From Pannonibacter sp. XCT-53 (lineage in GTDB: Bacteria > Pseudomonadota > Alphaproteobacteria > Rhizobiales > Stappiaceae): a stretch of 64,000 nucleotides of DNA. Within the stretch, counting starts at the first letter, position 1. Every line of letters begins with the position of its first letter. A model generated the notes under the pieces. That model saw nothing but the letters and a program-made list of their open reading frames with translations. It ran no database searches and was not told the origin of the DNA. The stretch lies in the NCBI RefSeq assembly GCF_009915765.1, contig NZ_JAABLQ010000001.1, positions 1,922,001-1,986,000 of the forward strand, read 5' to 3'. Of this stretch, positions 36,819 to 47,233 are shown piece by piece. The position numbers were made by a program, and so were the translations under genes.

Positions 36819-38200
36819 CGGAGAAGCGCCCGAGCCTTGGCGGCATTGCCGGTGGCGACCGCGACAAGCTGATGGACAGCATCCGCGCCGGCCGTCGCGC
36901 CGGCCGCGACCGCCGTCCGGCCGTTGCAGCCGCTCCGGAGCCGGCCCCGAGACGCAAGGCCTTCGACTTCACCGAGCTGCCGCAGGTGCGCCAGTTGCAG
37001 ATGCAGCGGGCAGCGGCGGAAATGATGGGGATCGGCAACCCCTTCTTCCGCCCGCATGATGGCCTGGCTGCCGGCACGACGACCATCGACGGCAAGGTCT
37101 ACGACAACTTCGCCTCCTACAACTACGTCGGCCTGAACGGGCATCCGGAGGTCGTCGAGGCCGCCCGGACGGCCGTCGAGACCTATGGCGTCAGCGTGTC
37201 GGCGAGCCGCGTCGTGGCCGGCGAGCGGCCGATCCACCGAGAGCTGGAGGAGGCGCTGGCGCGCATCCACGGCACCGAGGCGGCCGTGGTGATGGTGAGC
37301 GGACACGCCACCAACGTCACCACCATCGGCCACATGATGAACAAGGGCGACCTGATCCTGACCGATCAGCTCGTGCACAATTCGATAGCCGAGGGCGCGC
37401 GGCTGTCCGGCGCGACCCGGATCAACTTCCCGCATGACGACCTCGACGCGCTGGAGCGGCTGCTTGCCGAGAACCGGCACAAGTACGAGCATGTGCTGAT
37501 CATCGTCGAGGGCCTCTACTCCATGGACGGGGACTTCCCCGACCTGAGGCGGGTGGTGAAGCTGAAGCAGGCCTATGACGCCTGGCTGCTGGTTGACGAG
37601 GCCCATTCCATCGGCGTGCTCGGCGCGACCGGTCGCGGCATCGCCGAGCACTACGGCGTCGACCCGAACGAGGTCGAGATGTGGATGGGCACCCTGTCCA
37701 AGACCTTCTCGTCCTGCGGCGGCTACATCGCCGGCTCGCGCGTCCTGTGCGAGTATCTCAAGGCGACCGCGCCCGGCTTCGTCTTCTCGGTCGGCCTCTC
37801 CCCGGCGCTGACTGCGGCAGCGACCAGGAGCGCCGAACTGCTGGAGCGCGAGCCGGAGCGGGTGGCGCGGCTGCAGGCCAATGGCCAGCATTTCCTCAAG
37901 GCCGCGAAGGCTGCCGGCCTCGACACCGGCCCGAGCGCCGGTTACTCCGTGGTTCCGGTCATTGTCGGCGACAGCATCGGCGCGGTGACCCTCTCCAACC
38001 GCCTGCTCGAGCGCGGCATCAACGCCCTGCCGATCATTTTCCCCGCCGTGGCGGAAAAGGCCGCGCGCCTGCGCTTCTTCATCACCAGCGAGCACACGTT
38101 CGAGCAGATCGACCGGGTGGTGGCGGTGACGGCCGAAGAACTCGCCGCCGTCCGCGCCGGAGGCTCGGCGGTGGAGCGGCTGATCCAGGCCACGCGATAA
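36815..38200 (+). CDS. rkpG: RkpG-like alpha-oxoamine synthase (PLP-dependent)
   Basis: 461 residues, ATG overlapping the synthase stop. AONS family (BioF, KBL, serine palmitoyltransferase): FASYNYVGLNGHPEVVEAA, VDEAHSIGVLGATGRG, and the PLP lysine Lys296 in GTLSKTFSSCGG. A basic ~65-residue N-terminal extension precedes the fold. Such enzymes join an acyl thioester to an amino acid with loss of CO2, so it probably takes the chain directly off the upstream ACP, replacing the missing thioesterase, to give a sphingoid-like amino-ketone. The amino acid (serine, glycine or alanine) is unknown. RkpG is required for K-antigen in Sinorhizobium. Confidence 0.85.
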   Translation: MTEKRPSLGGIAGGDRDKLMDSIRAGRRAGRDRRPAVAAAPEPAPRRKAFDFTELPQVRQLQMQRAAAEMMGIGNPFFRPHDGLAAGTTTIDGKVYDNFASYNYVGLNGHPEVVEAARTAVETYGVSVSASRVVAGERPIHRELEEALARIHGTEAAVVMVSGHATNVTTIGHMMNKGDLILTDQLVHNSIAEGARLSGATRINFPHDDLDALERLLAENRHKYEHVLIIVEGLYSMDGDFPDLRRVVKLKQAYDAWLLVDEAHSIGVLGATGRGIAEHYGVDPNEVEMWMGTLSKTFSSCGGYIAGSRVLCEYLKATAPGFVFSVGLSPALTAAATRSAELLEREPERVARLQANGQHFLKAAKAAGLDTGPSAGYSVVPVIVGDSIGAVTLSNRLLERGINALPIIFPAVAEKAARLRFFITSEHTFEQIDRVVAVTAEELAAVRAGGSAVERLIQATR

Positions 38201-38235
38201 AGGCTGATCTCTCCAGGGCGCCGTTTATCGCGCCC

Positions 38236-38364
38236 CTCTCCCCCCTTGAGGGGGAGATGTCTGCACCAGCAGACAGAGGGGGATATCGGCGCCTCCTCCG
38301 TCACGGCACCAGCGAAAGCCGCAGTGCCGCATACCCCCCTCTGCCCCCTCAAGGGGGGGAGAGG
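38236..38364. repeat. Inverted pair of two-hairpin palindromic repeats (copies C and D) between convergent operons
   Basis: Copy C (38236-38282) repeats the 24-base arm found at 21675-21698 exactly and continues with a TGTCTGC stem and loop ACCA, almost the same as copy B. Copy D (38332-38364, opposite strand) lacks the second hairpin. The block lies between the stops of rkpG and rkpH and may end transcription from both sides. Confidence 0.85.
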
Positions 38365-38400
38365 GAGGCTGCGGCAAGTGGCACGTCTGTTCCGATCCCC

Positions 38401-39201
38401 CTACTCCCGCTCGAACCGCGGATCGGGGTCGATTTCAGCCTCGAAGCCCTTCATGAACAGGTCGGCGAGCTTGGGGGGCAGCAGGCCCTGCAGGTAGATG
38501 CCGGTGGCCAGCAGCAGCGGGAAGGCATGGATCGCGGCGCGGCGCTCGATGGCCCGGCGCATGCGGCGGGCGGCATCTTCGGCGGAGATCTCGAAGGGTT
38601 TGGCCCCCTTGTGCCGGGCGGACATGGGCGAGGTGACAAAGCCCGGGCACAGGATCGTGACCGACACGCCGAAGGGCTTCAGCCAGCCGCGCAGGGAATG
38701 GCCATAGGCGACCACGGCGGCCTTGGAGGCGCTGTAGGAGGGCATGTCCGGCAGGGCGCGCAGCCCCGCCAGCGAGGCCACCAGCGCGATCTGCCCGCGG
38801 CCGCGCAGGCGCATCGGCTCGACCAGCGCCGTGACCGTGTTGACGACGCCTCCCAGATTGATGTCGAACTGCCGGTCCGAGGCGGCATCGGGCTCGCGCG
38901 AGCGGTCAGGTCCAAGACCGCCGGTGACGCCTGCATTGGCCAGCACCAGATCGACGGGATGGCGCGCGTCAAAGGCGGCGAGCGCCGACCGGAGGGCCGC
39001 CCGGTCCCGCACGTCGATGGCGGCCCATTCGGCCTGCGCCCCGCGTGCCTCCACCGCCGCCGCCAGTGCCTGCAGCCGGTCGGGATCGCGGGCGACGAGC
39101 AGCAGCACGCGGCCCGGGGCGGCATACTCCAGCGCGAGCGCCGTGCCGATGCCGCCGCTGGCACCCGTCAGGACGATGGAGTTCGGATCGGGACGGGGCA
39201 C
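38401..39201 (-). CDS. rkpH: RkpH-like short-chain dehydrogenase/reductase
   Basis: 266 residues from a GTG at 39201, chosen because GGAGG lies 5 bases before it and the fold begins at once (SIVLTGASGGIGTALALEY). An ATG at 39276 would overlap kpsC by 47 bases. SDR features: TGASGGIG, LANAGVTGG, SLAGLRALP, and the YSASK catalytic pair. The last ~40 residues are hydrophobic (FPLLLATGIYLQGLLPPKLADLF), suggesting membrane contact. By analogy with RkpH and 3-ketosphinganine reductases it would reduce the ketone made by the AONS. Last gene of the kps operon, convergent with rkpG. Confidence 0.82.
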   Translation of the reverse strand: MPRPDPNSIVLTGASGGIGTALALEYAAPGRVLLLVARDPDRLQALAAAVEARGAQAEWAAIDVRDRAALRSALAAFDARHPVDLVLANAGVTGGLGPDRSREPDAASDRQFDINLGGVVNTVTALVEPMRLRGRGQIALVASLAGLRALPDMPSYSASKAAVVAYGHSLRGWLKPFGVSVTILCPGFVTSPMSARHKGAKPFEISAEDAARRMRRAIERRAAIHAFPLLLATGIYLQGLLPPKLADLFMKGFEAEIDPDPRFERE

Positions 39202-39229
39202 GGCAACCTCCGGGCAGACGCGGGAACAG

Positions 39230-41263
39230 TCAAAGGCCCAGCTTGCGGCCGAGCCAGGAGAGATGACACAGGGCATCGGCGGTCAGCCGATGCCGGCGGC
39301 TGCGGCGCTGCTCCACCAGCCGGGCGATCACGTCCTCCGGCCGGCAGGGCCTCAGCGTCACCGGGTCGATGCAGCGGGTGTAGACCACCAGCGCCAGATA
39401 GACCAGCTCGTCGATGTCGCGCGGCCGTCCGCGCCGCGCGCAAGGGGTCAGGTCGGTGCTGAGGCCCCAGCCGGCATAGAAGGGCAGACCGTGCGTCGTC
39501 ACCGGACGGCCCCGGAGCAGCGCCTCGAAGCCCGACAGCGACGAAAAGGTCTCGACCCGGTCAACCGCCTCGATCAGGTCGATGATGTCGGCATCGCGGG
39601 CGACGAAATCGGCCAGGCCCGCCAGCTCGGCCTCCTCGATGCGGCCCTTGCGCAGGCCGGTCTCCACATCGGGATGCGGCTTGAACACGAGCCAGGCGTC
39701 CGGATTGCGGCTGCGCGCAAGGCGCAGCAGATCGACATTGACGTTGGGCGTGTGGGCGCAGTCGATGGTGGCGGAGGTGGAGCGACGCACGGCGGCATCA
39801 TCGGCCACCTGCCCCGGCACCAGCACCACCGGCCGGTCCTTCGGAAACGCGTAGCGGCGGCTGGCGCCGAAATTGTACTTGCTCACCCGGGCGGCCACGA
39901 TGGCCTGGCGCAAGGCCTGACCCCGGGCGCGCTGCGCCGGCGTCAGCTCCGCCTGCATCAGCAGCCGCTCCAGCGCGCTCGGTCGGGACGGCTCGTAGTA
40001 GATCCCGTCCGCATCGACCGCCAGCGAGGCCCCCCGCGCCAGCCCGGCGCCGAGGCCGACCGAACGCAGGAAGCCGTCCTCGATGCGCAAGAGCTCCAGA
40101 CCGGCCGCAGCCGCCGCAGCCTCGATCTCGGGCGTGGTGCGGCTTGCCCAGGAGAGCAGACGGCCGCCGGTCTTCCGGGCCCCCTCGATGGCCGCCTCCA
40201 GCGTGTCGCAGAAGGTGACGCTGTCATCGGCACCGGAGAAGGTGGCGCGGATCGCCGCATGGTTCCAGCGCTGCACCCCGAGGCAGTAGGATGGCAGGGC
40301 ATTGCTGCGGTGCGCCTGTTCCAGCGTCGCGGCAATGTCCAGCCCGTCCTGCAGCGACACCGCGCTGCGGCGGTAGGGTTCAAGCCAGGCAAGGCCCTGG
40401 CTCGCAAGCACGGTCAGAAGGTCATCCCGGTCCGGTGCGGCGGCAACGAGCGCGGCGACCGAGCCGGCCGGCGCGCGCGCCAGCCGCAGGCCGGACAACA
40501 GCACATGCAGCGCCAGGGAGGCATCGTCGGTGGTGATGCCGGAGGCCGCTTCCAGCCAGCCGAGCGGGCTGCCCGGTGACGGCTGCGCGCGCAGCAGCCT
40601 CGCACGGGTGTCGCTGCAGGGCGCATAGGCGCCATCGCCGTCGGCCACCAGACGATACTCCCCGGGGCCGGGTTGATCCCGCGGCTGCAGCTGGCGCAGG
40701 TCGAGGCCGAACGCACCGGCGGGCGGTGCCTCCAGCGCGCCGTGCCGGTACCAGGGGTCGGGACGCGCGGCACGCCAGGCGGCCAGCGCCCTGCCCCCGT
40801 CGGCGGGGGCCAGCGCCCGCAGGGCGGACAGCAGCGCGGTGTCGGGCGTTTCGGCGAGCGGCAGCACGCGTGCCGGCACGGGGACGCAGCCAAGCACATG
40901 CGGATAGGGGCTCGGCGGCTGCACCCCGAAGGGACCGGGAAACACCAGCACCACGAGGCCGCCGGTCGCCAGCGCCTCGCGCCGGGCCCTCGCATAGGCA
41001 GCCGGATCGAGGCCACTGGCCAGCACCCGGCGGCGCGGACGGGCGGAGGGGCGCGTGGCACGGCTCGTTACAGCCTGCGCACGCCCCGCACCGGAACCGG
41101 GCCGGTCGGCCTCGGGAGAGACCGCGGCGGCGAGCGGTCCCTGCGGATCGCGGACAAGGTCGCTGAGGTCCGGCCGCAGCGGCTCCAGCGCCGGATCGCA
41201 GAGGTCGAGCCTGAGCCGCATGAGGGAGGCCGGCCTGTCGGCCTTCGCGGGTGCGCCGGTCAC
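39230..41263 (-). CDS. kpsC: Capsule Kdo-transferase KpsC-like protein (RkpJ-like)
   Basis: 677 residues, GTG start overlapping the kpsS stop (GTGA). The C-terminal half is a complete KpsC glycosyltransferase module: LELLRIEDGFLRSVGLGAG (~385-403), VLVPGQVADDAAVR, VFKPHPDVETGLRKG and HGLPFYAGWGLSTD near 595. The N-terminal half matches in length but shows none of these motifs. KpsC extends the poly-beta-Kdo linker on lysophosphatidylglycerol in group 2 capsules. Here the lipid may be the rkp-type product instead. Coupled to kpsS and followed by rkpH. Confidence 0.85.
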   Translation of the reverse strand: MTGAPAKADRPASLMRLRLDLCDPALEPLRPDLSDLVRDPQGPLAAAVSPEADRPGSGAGRAQAVTSRATRPSARPRRRVLASGLDPAAYARARREALATGGLVVLVFPGPFGVQPPSPYPHVLGCVPVPARVLPLAETPDTALLSALRALAPADGGRALAAWRAARPDPWYRHGALEAPPAGAFGLDLRQLQPRDQPGPGEYRLVADGDGAYAPCSDTRARLLRAQPSPGSPLGWLEAASGITTDDASLALHVLLSGLRLARAPAGSVAALVAAAPDRDDLLTVLASQGLAWLEPYRRSAVSLQDGLDIAATLEQAHRSNALPSYCLGVQRWNHAAIRATFSGADDSVTFCDTLEAAIEGARKTGGRLLSWASRTTPEIEAAAAAAGLELLRIEDGFLRSVGLGAGLARGASLAVDADGIYYEPSRPSALERLLMQAELTPAQRARGQALRQAIVAARVSKYNFGASRRYAFPKDRPVVLVPGQVADDAAVRRSTSATIDCAHTPNVNVDLLRLARSRNPDAWLVFKPHPDVETGLRKGRIEEAELAGLADFVARDADIIDLIEAVDRVETFSSLSGFEALLRGRPVTTHGLPFYAGWGLSTDLTPCARRGRPRDIDELVYLALVVYTRCIDPVTLRPCRPEDVIARLVEQRRSRRHRLTADALCHLSWLGRKLGL

Positions 41264-42597
41264 AGCGGCACCCCGAGCGCCCGCGCCCGGGCGAGCCGCG
41301 GCGGCGGGGTGACATGCGCCGCCCCCCGGTTCAGGGCGCGGTCGAGAATGCGCGCGGTCATGTTGCGGGCCGCCGCCTCGAGACCCGCATGGTTGTGGAT
41401 CGAGCCGCGCACCTGGATATGGGCCGCAATCGCCCGGATGTAATCCTCAAGCAGCTCCGGGTCCGGGCGCTGCGGCGCCGTCCAGAAGCCGTCGAGCGGG
41501 CCGGCATGGGTCAGGCCGCGGATGTCGAAATGAGCCGGCACCAGCGTCTTCACGGGACAGCCGGCCTGCATCGCTTCCAGCCCGGCGGTGCTGTTCAGGG
41601 TCACGACACCGGCAGCGCGCTGGAACAGGGGCCCGAGCGTCCCCCCGTCGAAGAACAGGACCCTGTCGCGCACGCCGTGCCGGTCGGCAATCGCCGCCGT
41701 CCGCTCCGGCCAGCGCTCGAAGCCGGCATCCAGCGGATGGCTCTTCAGCACCAGACGACTGGCCTTCGGCGCCTGGGCGGCGAAGGAGGCGATGACGGTC
41801 TCGATCACCTCGGCAAAGCTGGCGTAGGGCGAATGGGCACGGAGCTGGAAGTCGCCTTCCAGCTGCAGCGGCAGCACGAAGAAGGCGGCGCCGCTGGCAA
41901 AGAGCACAGCCTGCTCGCTGGCAACGGCCGCATCGCGGCGGCTCTTGCCGAGAAGACGCATCCCGTGCGCGGGATACTCGACGAGGGGGTTGTACAGGGT
42001 GTGGCGCTGGTAATGCGGATAGGCAAAGCCGGCGAACACATTGAAAAGATTGTAGATCATGTCCGGGATTGCCTCGAGGGCAAAGGAGCCCGGATAAAGC
42101 GGCTCCAGATCGGCCTCCGGCGCCTCGGCCGCCAGCGCCCGGATCGCATCGGGATCGTCGGGGAAGCGGCTCAAGGTGGAGAGGCCGTCGCGCTCGAGGG
42201 TCAGATAGCCGGGGCGCAGGTAGCCAAGCTCGGTCACCGCGATCTGGAGGCCGAGCGGGCCCGCCGCCGCGATGGCCGCCTTGTGATAGATCCGCTGGTC
42301 GCCATGCAGCACCAGATCGGTGACCGCGTTCTGGCGCAGGTAATCCTCGATGAAATGCCGGAACGCCTCCGGCTGTCCGCGATAGGACAGGGCATCGGGG
42401 CTGCGCCAGTGCAGCCAGTCGCCGGGGCAGAAGTTGATGCGGGACACGCGGTGCCCGGCCTGGCGCATCAGCGCGCCCATGCGGGCATAGAGCGGGCACA
42501 GCGGCCCCTGCAGGAACAGGATGTGCCGGCGGTCCGGTGCGGCCCGGGCCTCCTGCGCCGGCGGGTCGGCCAGTTCCAGATCCACAGCCCCGAGCAT
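41260..42597 (-). CDS. kpsS: Capsule Kdo-transferase KpsS
   Basis: 445 residues. KpsS family motifs: ILFLQGPLCPLYARMG at ~25-40, INFCPGDWLHWR, VLHGDQRIYHKAA, ELGYLRPGYLTLERDG, FVLPLQLEGDFQLRAHSPY, KSHPLDAGF and LNSTAGLEAM. KpsS adds the first beta-Kdo to the capsule lipid. The C-terminal HVTPPPRLARARALG resembles the C-terminus of the second KpsS (53593-54987), so the two are paralogues. Lies between a small DUF6447 gene and kpsC in the operon. Confidence 0.9.
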   Translation of the reverse strand: MLGAVDLELADPPAQEARAAPDRRHILFLQGPLCPLYARMGALMRQAGHRVSRINFCPGDWLHWRSPDALSYRGQPEAFRHFIEDYLRQNAVTDLVLHGDQRIYHKAAIAAAGPLGLQIAVTELGYLRPGYLTLERDGLSTLSRFPDDPDAIRALAAEAPEADLEPLYPGSFALEAIPDMIYNLFNVFAGFAYPHYQRHTLYNPLVEYPAHGMRLLGKSRRDAAVASEQAVLFASGAAFFVLPLQLEGDFQLRAHSPYASFAEVIETVIASFAAQAPKASRLVLKSHPLDAGFERWPERTAAIADRHGVRDRVLFFDGGTLGPLFQRAAGVVTLNSTAGLEAMQAGCPVKTLVPAHFDIRGLTHAGPLDGFWTAPQRPDPELLEDYIRAIAAHIQVRGSIHNHAGLEAAARNMTARILDRALNRGAAHVTPPPRLARARALGVPL

Positions 42598-42699
42598 CCG
42601 CAGCGATCCTTCCGCCTGAGACGGCCCGCCGGGCGATCCGGCGGCCGCGCGTCCTGCCGTCCGTCCCCTGCCCGACTGGCAGGAGACGGAAGGAGCCTG

Positions 42700-42903
42700 T
42701 CAGGCCATCTTGTCCAGTTCCACCTTCAGCGCATGGCTGTGGATCGTGCGCCAGGTCGTCATGGTCTCGATCTCGTTCTTGGCCATGGCGATCTTGCGAT
42801 CGACTTCCTGCAGGTTGCGCAGCTGGTTCTGGGCTTCCGCGCTCAGGGCGGAGAGCTGGTAGACCTTGCCGTCGATGGTCACGGTGTTGTCCGAAGCGCT
42901 CAT
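42700..42903 (-). CDS. Small DUF6447-type protein
   Basis: 67 residues from ATG 42903 (MSASDNTVTIDGKVYQLSALSAEAQNQLRNLQ). The short strand IDGKVYQLSALS followed by one long helix (AQNQLRNLQEVDRKIAMAKNEIETM) matches a small family often placed in capsule and secretion loci, with no known function. It lies between kpsT and kpsS in the same direction. Cytoplasmic by sequence: no signal or membrane segment. Confidence 0.65.
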   Translation of the reverse strand: MSASDNTVTIDGKVYQLSALSAEAQNQLRNLQEVDRKIAMAKNEIETMTTWRTIHSHALKVELDKMA

Positions 42904-43004
42904 CTGTCTCGTCTTTCTTGTTGGTTGCAGCGAGGACGCACCGCCCTTGCCGCCAATACCATCCCTATAAGGGCCCGGGGGCGGCACGTCAAAGCCGCGC
43001 GGGA

Positions 43005-43652
43005 TCAGAGGTTGTTGTAGATGTCGAGGGCGAGGGAAATATCCTGAAAAAACTTCGACCGCCCCTGATGCAGCACCAGCGCGCCGTTGCAGTAGTCGTT
43101 CAGGATGGCGGCGTCGTGGGAGACGAGCAGCAGCGCCCGGTCGGAGCGCTTCTCGAAGATCTCTTCCTTGCACTTGCGGTGAAAGCGCTGGTCGCCGACG
43201 AAGATCACCTCGTCGATGAGATAGCAGTCGAAGTCGATGGCCAGCGACAGGCCGAAGGCGAGGCGCGCCCGCATGCCCGAGGAATAGGTTTTCACCGGCT
43301 GCGCCAGATAGGCGCCCAGCTCGGAAAAGTATTCCACATAGTCGAAGACCTCGCGGTACGGCCGGTTGTACAGCCGTGCGATGAACTTCATGTTGTCGAT
43401 GCCGGTGAGGCTGCCCTGGAAGCCGCCGTTGAGGCCGAGCGGCCAGGACAGGCTCATGTCGCACTGGATCTTGCCGGAGGTGGGGTATTCCAGCCCGCCG
43501 AGCAGGCGCACCAGCGTCGACTTGCCGGCGCCGTTGCGCCCGAGCACGGCGAGGCGCTCGCCCTTGCGCACCTCGAAGTTCACCCCGTCCAGCACCCGCT
43601 TGGTGCTGTGGCCGTGACGGTACTCCTTGACGAGATCAACGACGCGGATCAC
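43005..43652 (-). CDS. kpsT: Capsule export ABC transporter ATP-binding protein KpsT
   Basis: 215 residues, the short KpsT length. Walker A GRNGAGKST (~38-46), signature TYSSGMRARLAFGLSLAID (~121-139), Walker B CYLIDEVIFVGD, and the switch histidine in LLVSHD. GLNGGFQGSLTGIDN is typical of polysaccharide exporters. It energises passage of the lipid-linked capsule through the inner membrane with KpsM. 9 bases after kpsM. Confidence 0.95.
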   Translation of the reverse strand: MIRVVDLVKEYRHGHSTKRVLDGVNFEVRKGERLAVLGRNGAGKSTLVRLLGGLEYPTSGKIQCDMSLSWPLGLNGGFQGSLTGIDNMKFIARLYNRPYREVFDYVEYFSELGAYLAQPVKTYSSGMRARLAFGLSLAIDFDCYLIDEVIFVGDQRFHRKCKEEIFEKRSDRALLLVSHDAAILNDYCNGALVLHQGRSKFFQDISLALDIYNNL

Positions 43653-43661
43653 GGGGCAGGC

Positions 43662-44486
43662 TCACTGGAGATCCACATAGGACCGGGCGTCCTTGAGGAA
43701 GTAGAGACCGAGGACGGTGATGACCGCCGTGACATAGATCGCGACCGGCAGGTTGTAGTAGGTGGCGACCGTCGGCCCGAAAATGCCGTGTCGGATGTAC
43801 TCGACCGCGCTGACCTGCGGCACGAGGATGATGTATTCGCGCAGCGGCGCCGGCAGCCAGCTCACCATGTAGAAGGTGCCCGACAGCGGGATCATGATGT
43901 AGGAGAGCGGGTTCCAGATCTTCTCCACCACTTCCGACCGCTCCGACAGCGCGCCGATCAGGATCGCCACCGCCACCGAGTACCAGGCATAGAGGCCCCA
44001 GCCGAACAGGATCGGCCCAAGGTCATGCGGCATCTCGACGAAGCCCCAGACGTAGAAGATGATCCAGGTCATGAAGAAGGCCGCCAGCGTGCCGATCACC
44101 TCCACGCCCATGCGCGCCATGTACATGGCAAAGATCGTCACCTGGCGGTGATACATCAGCTCGAGGTTCGCCTGCATGCAGCGCAGGGCCCGCATCACGC
44201 AGTGGCGGTACATCAGGAGCGGCATGTAGCCCGACAGCAGGAAGGGCACGATCGGCGTCTCGACGTGGCTGCTCGACTTGGCGATCGACCACATGGCGAT
44301 GACGCCGAGACAGAACATCAGCGGCTCGAGGATGATCCAGGCAAAGCCGATGTTGTCGCGGCCAAAGCGCGTGTGGATCTCGCGCATGACGAGGGCGCCG
44401 ATGACACGCGTCTGCGTGGCCATCATCTGCCTGGCACTGCCAAGCCAGCCGACCTGTCGTCCTGCGGGATCAGCCTCGAGGCTCAA
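43662..44486 (-). CDS. kpsM: Capsule export ABC transporter permease KpsM
   Basis: 274 residues with about six membrane segments of the ABC-2 type. MREIHTRFGRDNIGFAWIILEPL near 53-75 and GNMSL-like SALS/PLSGTFYMVSWLP in the second half are characteristic of KpsM/RkpT. Its start overlaps the kpsE stop by ATGA, so kpsE, kpsM and kpsT are translationally linked. Confidence 0.93.
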   Translation of the reverse strand: MSLEADPAGRQVGWLGSARQMMATQTRVIGALVMREIHTRFGRDNIGFAWIILEPLMFCLGVIAMWSIAKSSSHVETPIVPFLLSGYMPLLMYRHCVMRALRCMQANLELMYHRQVTIFAMYMARMGVEVIGTLAAFFMTWIIFYVWGFVEMPHDLGPILFGWGLYAWYSVAVAILIGALSERSEVVEKIWNPLSYIMIPLSGTFYMVSWLPAPLREYIILVPQVSAVEYIRHGIFGPTVATYYNLPVAIYVTAVITVLGLYFLKDARSYVDLQ

Positions 44487-45730
44487 TGCTTGTGCTCCCG
44501 GGCGTTGACATAGAGCAGCCAGATGATGGCATAGCCGAGGAAGAAGGTCATGAAGACCGTCAGGATGCGCAGCAGGCGCTGCGGATAGCGGGCATCATCG
44601 GGCGCGTTCGGCTCGACGATCCGCTCCAGATAGAGCTGCTTGCGCGCCGCCTCGACCCGCGCCGAGGCCAGATTGGCCTGGGCGGTCAGCAGCGCCTTGG
44701 CGGCAAACTCCTGCTCCAGCACCAGCTGTTCGTATTCGGCATAGGTGCCGACCAGCGAGCCGTTCTGGCTCACCAGCTTGGCCCGCTCCTGATCGAGCTG
44801 CGCGACAAGCGCATCGAGCCGCTTCTGCAGAACCTGGATCTGCACGCTGCTCGGGGTCTGTTCCTTGATCAGCCGCAGCTGCGTCTCCAGCTTCGCCTGC
44901 TCGCCGGTCAGCTCACCGATCAGTTCCAGCGCCGCCTTGGAGGCAACTTCCGGATCGACGATGCCTTCCTTGACGCGGAAGGCCTTCAGGCGCAGCTGGT
45001 TGTCGAGCACCCGCTGCTCGGCATTGCGCACCTCGTCCCGGGCCAGGGTCAGCGAATCCTCGCGCGAGCGCTGGTTCATCCGGTTGATCAGCTTCTCGGC
45101 GTTGTCGAGCAGCGCGGTGGCGATGGCCTGGGCGTCCTCCGGCGTGAAGGCGCGCACGGTCACGGTCGAGATGCCGGACGTCGTGTCATGCTTGGGCGTC
45201 ACATGCCGGGTGTAGTGGTCGAACATGCCCTCGAACGTGGCCCCGTCGATCATGTTGGGAAAGGCACTGAGGAAATCGACGAAGTCGCGGCCCATCAGCG
45301 CCTGGTAGTCGACCACGGCCTGGACGTCGCGCAGGGCATCGCGCGAGGCCATGTAGTCGAGGACCGAATAGGTCTCTTCCTGGGCCGGGCCGAGGCCGGT
45401 CGTCTGCAGCAGCGCGCCGAGCCCGCCGACCTGCGGCTTCTCCGAGGAGCGCACGATGAACCGGGCCTCGGATTCGTACTGGTCGGAGGCAATGAAGGCG
45501 TAATAGACGAAGGCGAACAGCGTCGGCACCATCACCAGCGCAATGAACGAGCCCCAGCCGCCGATTCGCAGCCGCGACTTCCAGTCCTTGCTGACGTGAT
45601 CGAAGGCGCCGGCCGGCGCGCGCGACAGGCGCTGCAGCGGCTTGGCGATGTTGGCCGGGCTCAGCGTCTTGAATCCCGAGGGAGACTCCGGCTTGACCAT
45701 GGTCGGTTCCTTGAGCTGCTGGTCTGTCAT
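44483..45730 (-). CDS. kpsE: Capsule export inner-membrane/periplasmic protein KpsE
   Basis: 415 residues from ATG 45730 (MTDQQLKEPT). N-terminal basic region, TM1 ~53-75 (FIALVMVPTLFAFVYYAFIASD), a periplasmic Wzz-like domain beginning YESEARFIVRSSEKPQ, long coiled-coil segments (~230-360) and a C-terminal TM near 385-408. This is the KpsE/BexC/RkpR layout that links the ABC exporter to the outer-membrane KpsD protein. First gene of the seven-gene minus-strand operon ending at rkpH. Confidence 0.9.
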   Translation of the reverse strand: MTDQQLKEPTMVKPESPSGFKTLSPANIAKPLQRLSRAPAGAFDHVSKDWKSRLRIGGWGSFIALVMVPTLFAFVYYAFIASDQYESEARFIVRSSEKPQVGGLGALLQTTGLGPAQEETYSVLDYMASRDALRDVQAVVDYQALMGRDFVDFLSAFPNMIDGATFEGMFDHYTRHVTPKHDTTSGISTVTVRAFTPEDAQAIATALLDNAEKLINRMNQRSREDSLTLARDEVRNAEQRVLDNQLRLKAFRVKEGIVDPEVASKAALELIGELTGEQAKLETQLRLIKEQTPSSVQIQVLQKRLDALVAQLDQERAKLVSQNGSLVGTYAEYEQLVLEQEFAAKALLTAQANLASARVEAARKQLYLERIVEPNAPDDARYPQRLLRILTVFMTFFLGYAIIWLLYVNAREHKH

Positions 45731-47207
<1,477 letters not shown>

Positions 47208-47233
47208 CCGCCGAGCCCGACAGGACGCTTGCG

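Noticed and set aside
38401-39276. ATG at 39276 as the start of the SDR gene
   Set aside because: It would overlap kpsC by 47 bases with a non-conserved leader; the GTG at 39201 has GGAGG five bases upstream and begins the fold directly.
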